The position numbers were made by a program, and so were the translations under genes. From positions 1 to 8,763 of the forward strand of contig JACCYK010000680.1 in assembly GCA_013696525.1 (NCBI GenBank): DNA of 8,763 bases, given 5' to 3'. The notes beneath the pieces are model-generated. The model was given only the letters and a program-made list of their open reading frames with translations, was not told the origin of the DNA and did not search any database. Positions 1 to 5,310 of the stretch are shown here, piece after piece. Position 1 is the first letter of the stretch. Every line of letters begins with the position of its first letter. Source of the DNA: Chloroflexia bacterium (GTDB taxonomy: Bacteria; Chloroflexota; Chloroflexia; Thermomicrobiales; UBA6265).

Positions 1-662
1 CCTATAATGGCTTGCTGCATCCCGATCCGATGGGACGCGCGGTGGCCCGTGAGTGGTGGAAACGAGCCGCCGCAACGGCGACCGAGCTCGGCGCGCCGGC
101 AGTCGGCGGCCCGCTCGGGGCGTTCAGCGTGGCCGACGCGGCTGAGCCGGCGATTGCCGAGCGGCGCTCGAGCGAGCTGATCGACGATCTGTTCGCGGCG
201 TGTGAAGTCGCGGCGGCGGCCGGTCTGCAGGGACTCCTGGTCGAGCCGACGCCGCTGCCGCGGGAGATTCCCCACTCGGTCGAACAAAGCCGGCGCCTGA
301 TGGACACCCTCCGCGGCCAAACCGCCGTGCCGGTGGCCTATGTGCTCGACGTGGGGCACGCGCTCTACCGGCCGCTCTACGGTCCGAAAGTTGACCTCGT
401 GGACTGGCTCGCTCCACTCCGCGACGACATCGGGGTCATTCACCTCCAGAACCACGACTTCATGAGCGACGCGCATTGGGGTTGGCCGGATACCCGCGGC
501 ACCTTTCAAGTCGAGGCGCTGGCAAAAGCGATGCGGGCTACCAGCCTGGACGAGGTACCGGTCATGCTCGAGCTCTTCTACCCCTTCGAGTTGGCGGACG
601 ACGCCGTGCTGACCAACATCACCAGCTCGGTGCAGCATTGCCGAGCGGCGTTCAACCCATGA
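1..662 (+). CDS. Sugar phosphate isomerase/epimerase, TIM barrel (5'-truncated by window edge)
   Basis: The reading frame is open from base 3 to the TGA at 660-662, giving 219 visible residues; family members are usually about 270-300 residues, so roughly 60-80 N-terminal residues lie off the left edge. The TTG at 12 is an internal codon rather than a start, because the preceding codons (YNG) fit the family. The fold is inferred as the xylose-isomerase-like AP_endonuc_2 barrel. The expected metal-binding residues are all visible: Glu in LLVEP (codon 243-245), Asp and His in LDVGH (348-350 and 357-359), His in VIHLQN (441-443) and Glu in MLELFYP (570-572). Such enzymes are cytosolic and interconvert ketose or ketose-phosphate epimers. 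The YNGLLHPDP start and the HLQNHD motif recall the erythrulose-phosphate epimerase group (LerI/EryI-like), but the substrate is a guess. It is followed on the same strand by a permease relic, which hints at a former sugar or peptide uptake locus. Confidence 0.85.
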   Translation, partial: YNGLLHPDPMGRAVAREWWKRAAATATELGAPAVGGPLGAFSVADAAEPAIAERRSSELIDDLFAACEVAAAAGLQGLLVEPTPLPREIPHSVEQSRRLMDTLRGQTAVPVAYVLDVGHALYRPLYGPKVDLVDWLAPLRDDIGVIHLQNHDFMSDAHWGWPDTRGTFQVEALAKAMRATSLDEVPVMLELFYPFELADDAVLTNITSSVQHCRAAFNP

Positions 663-735
663 TCTGGCTGTCATGCTGGAGCGGATGCGCCGGTCGCGTG
701 GCTCGCCCTATCAAGCGACGCACCGTACCGTCGCC

Positions 736-897
736 TCACCCGCGCCGGGGGGCGCGATGGTGAGCAAGAGCTCGGCCTTCATGCAACTGGCGCCCTGGAC
801 CATCCTGGCCCCCGGCGCCGCGATCGTGCTGGCGTCGGGTGCCTTCTTGCTGATCGGCAGCGGCCCGCGCTCGGCCCTGAACCCCCGCGATCACTGA
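736..897 (+). pseudogene. C-terminal relic of an OppC/DppC-type ABC transporter permease
   Basis: The frame ending at TGA 895-897 encodes GAMVSKSSAFMQLAPW, then a hydrophobic stretch (TILAPGAAIVLASGAFLLI) and then GSGPRSALNPRDH. From memory of the family, this matches the last about 50 residues of DppC/OppC permeases, which typically read WGxMLxxxxxxLxxAPW, a final membrane helix starting LxPGLAI, and GDGLRDALDPR. Family proteins are about 280-320 residues. Here only the tail remains, without the preceding EAA loop or the other membrane helices. The GDGLRDALD motif has decayed to GSGPRSALN. An ATG at 757 could allow a 46-residue product after a G-rich stretch, so translation of a membrane microprotein cannot be excluded. 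The homologous part starts near 736; the upstream stretch from 663 shows no recognisable protein. I interpret it as the leftover of a deleted transporter operon next to the isomerase. Confidence 0.65.
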
Positions 898-921
898 CTG
901 AATCGCCACCGGCATCAGGTC

Positions 922-1158
922 CTACGCCGTGCTCCGGGTCACCAACTCTCGCAGCGTGGCGCTCTCCGGCGGTGCCGGAATACTCCCCACGAGCCGCGGC
1001 GCCGCATTCAGGATCTCGGACCCGACCGGCTGCCCCTCGGCGTCAATGTCGATGAAGACGTTCTCTGACAACTCCAACGTCTCGGCTATCTCTGCCTCCG
1101 CGAATTGAAGATAGAGAGCCTTGACCTCCGGATCGTAGGTAACGAGTGGTGATGTCAT
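922..1158 (-). CDS. DUF2283 family small protein
   Basis: A 78-residue protein beginning MTSPLVTYDPEVKALYLQF and ending at TAG (922-924). The YDPE-x-x-ALY-x-x-F opening and the later FIDIDAEGQPVGSEILNA stretch match the DUF2283 pattern (YDxExDALYI ... V.xDxDxxGxxVGIEIL). The family is small and has no established biochemical role; members are often found near toxin-antitoxin or housekeeping genes. The frame can be extended 18 codons to 1212. I chose the ATG at 1158 because a GAGGT Shine-Dalgarno lies 7 nt upstream and the family domain starts immediately. It lies 66 nt after the site-2 protease gene on the same strand and may be the last gene of that transcript. No catalytic residues or membrane segments are visible. 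Confidence 0.8.
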   Translation of the reverse strand: MTSPLVTYDPEVKALYLQFAEAEIAETLELSENVFIDIDAEGQPVGSEILNAAPRLVGSIPAPPESATLRELVTRSTA

Positions 1159-1165
1159 GAGCGGG

Positions 1166-1170
1166 ACCTC
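1166..1170 (-). promoter_or_regulatory. Ribosome binding site of the DUF2283 gene
   Basis: GAGGT on the - strand, 7 nt before the ATG at 1158. It supports that ATG over the longer frame opening at 1212. Confidence 0.6.
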
Positions 1171-1224
1171 AGTCGAATGTTGGATACTCTGTAGGCATCT
1201 CCAATTTGCCACGATACGGACGGC

Positions 1225-2343
1225 CTACGTGCCGAGCTCCATCCGCAGGCGCAGCAAGTGGATGATCTCTTCCCGCGTCAGGAGGCCGACCACTCGCGTG
1301 CCATCGACAACCGGGACTTGGCCGACCCGCTGGTCGTCCATCAGCTTCATGGCCTCGATCAGGTCGATGTCCGGCGTCACTTTCGTCAGCTCCGACCACG
1401 GCGTCATCGCCTCGGTGACAGATGCCCAGGCCCAGCGCTCGCGTGGCACCTGGGCCAGGTTTCGCAGCGTCACCAGGCCGCGGGGCACCTCGTCGTCCAT
1501 GACCAGGAAGGTGCGCTGGCCGTGCGGCAGGGCGTAGTCGTCGACGAGCTGCTGGATCTTGAGCCGGCTCGGGACGCGGGGCTCTTTGATCATCCCCATC
1601 GCCTGGCCGACCTTGATCCCGGCCAGTTGCTGCTGCACCGTGGCCGATGATTGCTCGGCGACGGTGGCGTTCTGGAGGAACCAACCGATGAAGATGAGCC
1701 AGATCCCGTTAATGAAGTTGCCGCTGAAGATCAGGTAGCCGCCGATCGCCATCAGGCCGAAGGCGACGATCTGGCCGCTGAACATGGCGACCGTGGTCGC
1801 CCGCCGCTCGCTCTTCGTGAAATGCCACACCGCCGCCCGCAGCATCCGGCCGCCATCGAGCGGGTAGCCGGGGACCAGATTGAACAGCAGGAGCATCAGG
1901 TTGATCTGCGCCAACCAGAAGAACGAGGCGCCGAGAACGGCCACGTTTTGGGTGGCGACGGCGAGCAGGCCGAAGCTGGCCGCCAGCGCCAGGCTGACCA
2001 CCGGGCCGCCGACCGCGACCCGGAACTCGACCCCGGGTGTCTTGGCTTGCTTGTCGATCTCGGCCGCGCCGCCAAAGATGAATAGGGTGATCCGATTGAC
2101 CGGGATCCCGTTGCGCTGGGCGACCCAGGCATGCCCCAGCTCGTGCAACAGGATCGAGGCGAAGAAGAAGACGCTGGTGAGGACGGCAATGACCCACCGG
2201 GCGGTAAGGTCAAGCTCAGGGTTGCGGCCGAGCAAGAAACCATCCGCCAGCGACCAGGTGAGCAGGGCAAAGACGAGCAGCAGGCTCCAATGAAGCCCCA
2301 CCGGGATCCCCCAAATCCGGCCGAGACTGATCTGCGCACCCAA
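1225..2343 (-). CDS. Site-2 protease family protein (peptidase M50) with C-terminal CBS domains
   Basis: A 372-residue integral membrane zinc metalloprotease. The zinc and catalytic motif HELGH is at residues 67-71 within a membrane helix, and the second family motif NLVPGYPLDGGR is at 155-166, with Asp163 as the expected third zinc ligand. Hydrophobic segments lie roughly at 14-33, 50-72, 113-131, 136-158, 185-203 and 205-223. From about 244 to 368 follow two CBS-like units; the second is clearer (TEAMTPWSELTKV and then VGQVPVVDGTRVVGLLTREE). CBS pairs bind adenine nucleotides and are the usual regulatory module in this M50 subgroup. Family members cut membrane-embedded substrates such as anti-sigma factors or regulatory proteins, but no candidate substrate is next door. 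The start is TTG at 2341-2343, supported by a near-perfect AAGGAGG 7 nt upstream. The gene lies 80 nt after rpiA on the same strand, with a GC-rich hairpin between them, so it may be transcribed separately. Confidence 0.92.
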   Translation of the reverse strand: MGAQISLGRIWGIPVGLHWSLLLVFALLTWSLADGFLLGRNPELDLTARWVIAVLTSVFFFASILLHELGHAWVAQRNGIPVNRITLFIFGGAAEIDKQAKTPGVEFRVAVGGPVVSLALAASFGLLAVATQNVAVLGASFFWLAQINLMLLLFNLVPGYPLDGGRMLRAAVWHFTKSERRATTVAMFSGQIVAFGLMAIGGYLIFSGNFINGIWLIFIGWFLQNATVAEQSSATVQQQLAGIKVGQAMGMIKEPRVPSRLKIQQLVDDYALPHGQRTFLVMDDEVPRGLVTLRNLAQVPRERWAWASVTEAMTPWSELTKVTPDIDLIEAMKLMDDQRVGQVPVVDGTRVVGLLTREEIIHLLRLRMELGT

Positions 2344-2350
2344 AGCGGTT

Positions 2351-2357
2351 CCTCCTT
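2351..2357 (-). promoter_or_regulatory. Strong Shine-Dalgarno that fixes the TTG start of the site-2 protease
   Basis: AAGGAGG on the - strand with a 7-nt spacer to TTG 2343-2341. No ATG or GTG lies close enough to use it, so the rare TTG start is well supported. Confidence 0.75.
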
Positions 2358-2401
2358 GCCGTCCGGTTCGACGAATCTGACCTCACCCCGCGAGCGAGGC
2401 G

Positions 2402-2422
2402 CGGCGGCGGTAGGCGCCGCCG
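2402..2422 (-). terminator. GC-only hairpin just after rpiA (possible terminator or RNA 3' end stabiliser)
   Basis: The arms 2402-2409 (CGGCGGCG) and 2415-2422 (CGCCGCCG) are exact complements, giving an 8-bp all-GC stem with a 5-nt loop. In the direction of transcription it begins one base after the rpiA TAG (2424-2426). No T-tract follows on the - strand, so it is not a textbook intrinsic terminator. It could attenuate read-through into the protease gene or protect the opcA-pgl-rpiA transcript. In GC-rich DNA such a stem can also arise by chance. Confidence 0.35.
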
Positions 2423-2423
2423 G

Positions 2424-3131
2424 CTAGCGGCCGGGTGTCGTTGGCCGCGCGATCTCGCGGACGCTGCCATCGGTTTCGGCGATGTAGGCGCGGTGGGCAA
2501 TCCCAAGGAACAAGCCGTGATCGACGACCCCGGCCACGGCCTTGATGCCGGTGGCCAGCGCCTCCGGCTCGGCCAGCGGGCCGATGTCGCAATCGAGGAT
2601 AACGTGGCCGCCGTCGCTGTGGAATGGGCCGCTGGGGTGATCCGGTTCGGGTCGCAACGCCGGTCTGATCCCCAGCCGTTCCAACCGGGCCGCCGTGTGC
2701 TGCCAGCCGAAGGGGACGACTTCGACCGGCAGCGGCAGCCGGCTGCCCAGCCGCGGCACCAGCTTTTCGGCCGCCGCGACCAGGACGTAGTCGGCGCAGG
2801 CGAGGGCAACCAGCTTTTCGTGGAGAAGGGCGCCGCCCCGCCCCTTCGTCGCGTTCAGGGCCGGGTCGATCTCGTCGGCGCCGTCGATGCCGAGATCGAT
2901 CCGGTCGACCTCTTCCAGCGACACCAGGCGGATGCCGAGCTCCCGCGCCAGCTTGGCCGTGCGGCGCGAGGTGGGAACGCCACGCAGCGCGAGGCCATCC
3001 CGCACCCGGCGCCCAAGCTCCCGGATCACGGCGTCGGCGGTGGAGCCGGTGCCGAGCCCGACCGTCATTCCGGGCTGCACGGCGGCGGCCACGGTCCGCG
3101 CCAGGGCCGCCAGCCGGGCCACGTCATCCAC
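2424..3131 (-). CDS. rpiA: Ribose-5-phosphate isomerase A
   Basis: A 235-residue cytosolic enzyme that interconverts ribose 5-phosphate and ribulose 5-phosphate in the pentose phosphate pathway. Family motifs appear in order: the phosphate-binding GLGTGSTA at residues 25-32, PTSRRTAKLA at 53-62, DLGIDGADEID at 79-89 and KGRGGALLHEK at 96-106. The residues equivalent to E. coli Asp81, Asp84, Lys94 and Glu103 are Asp83, Asp86, Lys96 and Glu105, so it should be active. The C-terminal part (VVDHGLFLGIAHRAYIA) is also typical. The frame is open further upstream to 3200, but that stretch is Pro-rich and lies inside pgl. I chose the GTG at 3131-3129, which gives the normal family length and overlaps the end of pgl by 8 nt, an arrangement typical of translational coupling. 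The product links oxidative pentose phosphate flux to nucleotide precursors. Confidence 0.95.
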   Translation of the reverse strand: MDDVARLAALARTVAAAVQPGMTVGLGTGSTADAVIRELGRRVRDGLALRGVPTSRRTAKLARELGIRLVSLEEVDRIDLGIDGADEIDPALNATKGRGGALLHEKLVALACADYVLVAAAEKLVPRLGSRLPLPVEVVPFGWQHTAARLERLGIRPALRPEPDHPSGPFHSDGGHVILDCDIGPLAEPEALATGIKAVAGVVDHGLFLGIAHRAYIAETDGSVREIARPTTPGR

Positions 3132-3915
3132 CGGGCACCCCGGCGGTGGACAGCTTGGCCGCGGCGGCGGCATCGACCAGCCAGGTGAGCCGGCCGTCAC
3201 TGGGTTGAAGTCCCTGGGCCGGGAGGTCGCGCGGCCGCGGCGGACCTTCCAGCATCGCCGCCAGGGTCTCCGCTTTGCCTTCCCCGGCGATCAGGAACAC
3301 GATGTCGCGCCCGGCGTTCAGGATCGGGTAGGTCAGGGTCAGCCGGATCGCGCCCTGCCGCGGCGTCTGGTTGGCGACCGCCAGCGCCACGGTCTCGGTC
3401 AGGGCGGCGGTGCCCGGAAAGAGGGATGCGGTATGCCCGTCGTCGCCCATGCCGAGCAGGATGAGATCGAAGCGTGGGATGCCGTGGGGTTGGCCGAATA
3501 CCCGGCGGATGGTCGCCTCGTAGCTGGCCGCCGCGCGGGCCGGGTCGTCCTCCCCGGTGGGGAAGGGGAACACCTGGTCCGGCGCGACCGGCACCTGATC
3601 GAGGAAGGTTCGTTTGGCGACGCCGGCGTTGCTCTCCGGGCTCGATTCCGGCACCCAACGCTCATCACCCCAAAAGATCGCCAGTTTGCTCCACGGCACC
3701 TGGTCGCGATAGCGCGGGCTGGCCAGCAGCTCGCCCATCCGCCGCGGGGTGGAGCCGCCGGAGAGGGCGACCGTGGCCCGGCCCCGCTGCGCCACGGCGG
3801 CGGTCGTAAGGCGAACAAACGCGGTCGCTGCCGCCTCGGCCAGCGCCGCCGCATCCGGCACCACCCGGATCTCGCCGCCACGGGTGGCGCTGGCCGGGGC
3901 CGATGGGCCGGTCAT
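3124..3915 (-). CDS. pgl: 6-phosphogluconolactonase
   Basis: A 263-residue cytosolic enzyme of the glucosamine/galactosamine-6-phosphate isomerase-like superfamily that hydrolyses 6-phosphogluconolactone to 6-phosphogluconate, the second step of the oxidative pentose phosphate pathway. Motifs visible: ALSGGSTP around residues 50-57 (phosphate binding), FWGDERWVP at 81-89, ESNAGVAKRTFLD at 95-107 and GMGDDGHTASLFPG at 156-169. The length is as expected for DevB-type Pgl. The ATG at 3915-3913 shares one base with the opcA stop (TGATG), and a GGAG lies 8 nt upstream inside opcA. The frame runs open to 4182, but that part is antisense-like shadow within opcA and lacks family similarity. The 3' end overlaps the GTG of rpiA by 8 nt. 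The gene is clearly part of the opcA-pgl-rpiA unit. Confidence 0.95.
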   Translation of the reverse strand: MTGPSAPASATRGGEIRVVPDAAALAEAAATAFVRLTTAAVAQRGRATVALSGGSTPRRMGELLASPRYRDQVPWSKLAIFWGDERWVPESSPESNAGVAKRTFLDQVPVAPDQVFPFPTGEDDPARAAASYEATIRRVFGQPHGIPRFDLILLGMGDDGHTASLFPGTAALTETVALAVANQTPRQGAIRLTLTYPILNAGRDIVFLIAGEGKAETLAAMLEGPPRPRDLPAQGLQPSDGRLTWLVDAAAAAKLSTAGVPGG

Positions 3916-5123
3916 CAGGCATGCTCCATGGTCGCGAGGTCGGGGGCCAGCACGGCGGCGAACGCCAGCGCCGCCTCGTAGACGAGATCCCGGCCGAACA
4001 CCTGGAGCTCCGCCGCCAGCAGCACCGCCTCGTCCGCGACGGGGGCGAAAATGCCGCGCGAGATTGGCGTCATCTTCGCCATTTCGCTGGTGGTGGTCAA
4101 GCCCAGCCGGTCGGTCCGCTCGACCCGAAAGACGCCGGAGACGATGCCTTGGGCGGAGAGCGTTACCCGTTCCAGGCAGCACCCGGCGGCCGGGTTGGCG
4201 GTGGGCAGCAGCGTCAGCAGGGTCTCCCGGCGCCGGCCGCGCTCACCGGCCCGCAAGGTCGCCCGCCAGCCGCCCGGCGTCGACCGGATCGGCACCAGCT
4301 CACCCGGCGCCTGCCAACCGAGGCGGGAGCCAAGCCAGCCAGCGAGCAAGAGGGCGCCGCTGAGGGCCGATTTTCCGGCGACGTCGGCGGCACGATAGAC
4401 AATGGCGACGTTGTCGATCGCGTGCAGGGCTGGGCGGCAGGCCGGGGGATCGAAAAACTGGGTGACGAGGTGGCGCCAGGGCTTGATCCGGGCCCAGGCG
4501 AAATCGCTCAACCGGAGGTTGCCTTCCTCGCGCCGGACAAGGGCGCTGAGCCGGGTCAATTCGCCGCTGGGAGCGGCGATCGTGGCCGTGTCGACAATGA
4601 GGCGGTCGGTGATCGCCGTCAAGTCGTCGAAAAGATCGCCGCCGGTGTCGCCGCCGGCCCACCACAGGAAATCAGGCAGATCGGCGACGAGGAGGGGCGA
4701 CGTGATCGAGGCGAGTTGTTGCTCGTTCTCGGCGCTGACCTCGACCGTGATGCACTCGAAGCGGACGGCGAGCCGGCCGCGGGTGGCGGCTTGCTCGAGC
4801 AACGTGATCTCGACATCCAATCCTGGGTCAGCGTCGGTGCCGCGCTCGTGGTTGGCGACCAGGATCGTGGCCCGCGAGGGGTACAGGTTGGAGAGGCGGG
4901 TGACGGCGTCGATGGCGTGCCCGGCGCCGCGCCGGGAACGGGTGACGACCGTGAGATTGAGGGTGCTGGCCCGGGCCTGGGCGCCGGCCGATGGTTCGCC
5001 GCCAAACTGAGCCCAGAGCCGGTTCAAGGCGACGCTGATCGCCGTCGCGTCGTGGACCCTGCCGCGCCAGGTCGCGCCCGGCACCGGCCGCGCCGCCGCA
5101 CCCACTACGTTGGTTGACGCCAT
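3915..5123 (-). CDS. opcA: Glucose-6-phosphate dehydrogenase assembly protein OpcA
   Basis: A 402-residue cytosolic protein of the OpcA family, which assists assembly and activation of glucose-6-phosphate dehydrogenase (Zwf), the entry enzyme of the oxidative pentose phosphate pathway. Recognisable family stretches are YPSRATILVAN at residues 81-91, a segment around FECITVEV at 122-129, DLPDFLWWAGG at 148-158, DFAWARIKPWRHLVTQFFD at 207-225 and LLAGWLGSRLGW at 259-270. It has Cys124, Cys229 and a Cys315-Cys316 pair; cyanobacterial OpcA is redox-sensitive through cysteines, but the equivalence is unproven. The open frame extends to 5813, over the neighbouring regulator gene. I chose the ATG at 5123 because an AGGAG lies 7 nt before it and the family-like sequence starts soon after. 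zwf is often adjacent in other genomes but is absent here, so Zwf must be encoded elsewhere. First gene of the pgl-rpiA unit. Confidence 0.93.
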   Translation of the reverse strand: MASTNVVGAAARPVPGATWRGRVHDATAISVALNRLWAQFGGEPSAGAQARASTLNLTVVTRSRRGAGHAIDAVTRLSNLYPSRATILVANHERGTDADPGLDVEITLLEQAATRGRLAVRFECITVEVSAENEQQLASITSPLLVADLPDFLWWAGGDTGGDLFDDLTAITDRLIVDTATIAAPSGELTRLSALVRREEGNLRLSDFAWARIKPWRHLVTQFFDPPACRPALHAIDNVAIVYRAADVAGKSALSGALLLAGWLGSRLGWQAPGELVPIRSTPGGWRATLRAGERGRRRETLLTLLPTANPAAGCCLERVTLSAQGIVSGVFRVERTDRLGLTTTSEMAKMTPISRGIFAPVADEAVLLAAELQVFGRDLVYEAALAFAAVLAPDLATMEHA

Positions 5124-5130
5124 GACCACG

Positions 5131-5135
5131 CTCCT
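5131..5135 (-). promoter_or_regulatory. Ribosome binding site of opcA
   Basis: AGGAG on the - strand, 7 nt upstream of the ATG at 5123. It selects this start over the GTG two codons earlier, which would leave a 1-nt spacer. Confidence 0.65.
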
Positions 5136-5184
5136 GATCCCGTGGCGCGGGACCGTGCGGACCGGTCGCCGTCGCGTGTGGTGG

Positions 5185-5193
5185 ATGGTAGCA
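5185..5193 (-). promoter_or_regulatory. Possible extended -10 promoter element for opcA-pgl-rpiA
   Basis: On the - strand, TGCTACCAT has the TG-N-TANNNT form of an extended -10 box in an otherwise very GC-rich 187-nt gap between the regulator gene and opcA. No convincing -35 hexamer is found at the usual distance. The implied leader would be about 55 nt. This is a weak prediction. Confidence 0.25.
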
Positions 5194-5210
5194 TGCCCGG
5201 CTTGTCCTCC

Positions 5211-5224
5211 GGCCGCCGCCGGCC
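5211..5224 (-). repeat. Short GC-rich inverted repeat in the regulator-opcA gap
   Basis: GGCCG-CCGC-CGGCC forms a 5-bp stem with a 4-nt loop. It lies about 90 nt after the regulator stop codon and upstream of the candidate opcA promoter. No T-tract follows, so a terminator role is only a possibility, and chance is likely at this GC content. A second short palindrome, CCGGGCCCGG (5299-5308), lies just after the regulator stop and has no loop. Confidence 0.2.
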
Positions 5225-5310
5225 TCCGCTTCTCTGGCGAGGACGCGGATCGCGTGCAAACGATGATCCGGACTGGGAAACACCATGGACACGATGACCC
5301 GGGCCCGGTA

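Noticed and set aside
898..921. Bidirectional terminator between the convergent permease relic and DUF2283 gene
   Set aside because: Only 23 nt separate the two stop codons and no stable stem or T-tract is present.
1159..1224. Separate promoter for the DUF2283 gene
   Set aside because: A TTGGAG on the - strand could act as -35, but no acceptable -10 lies 16-18 nt downstream.
3132..3200. N-terminal extension of rpiA
   Set aside because: It would add 23 Pro/Ser-rich residues absent from RpiA proteins; the GTG at 3131 gives the normal length and a coupling overlap.
3916..4182. N-terminal extension of pgl
   Set aside because: The extra residues are Gly/Arg-rich shadow of opcA; the ATG overlapping the opcA stop fits the family N-terminus.
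3903..5117. 404-codon open frame on the + strand opposite opcA and pgl
   Set aside because: It is antisense to a well-supported opcA; its translation is low-complexity (Gly, Arg, Asp, Gln-rich) and shows no domain. Long shadow frames are normal in GC-rich coding DNA.
5299..5308. CCGGGCCCGG palindrome as a terminator of the regulator gene
   Set aside because: It is a loopless 10-bp palindrome without a T-tract, so it cannot form a usual terminator hairpin.
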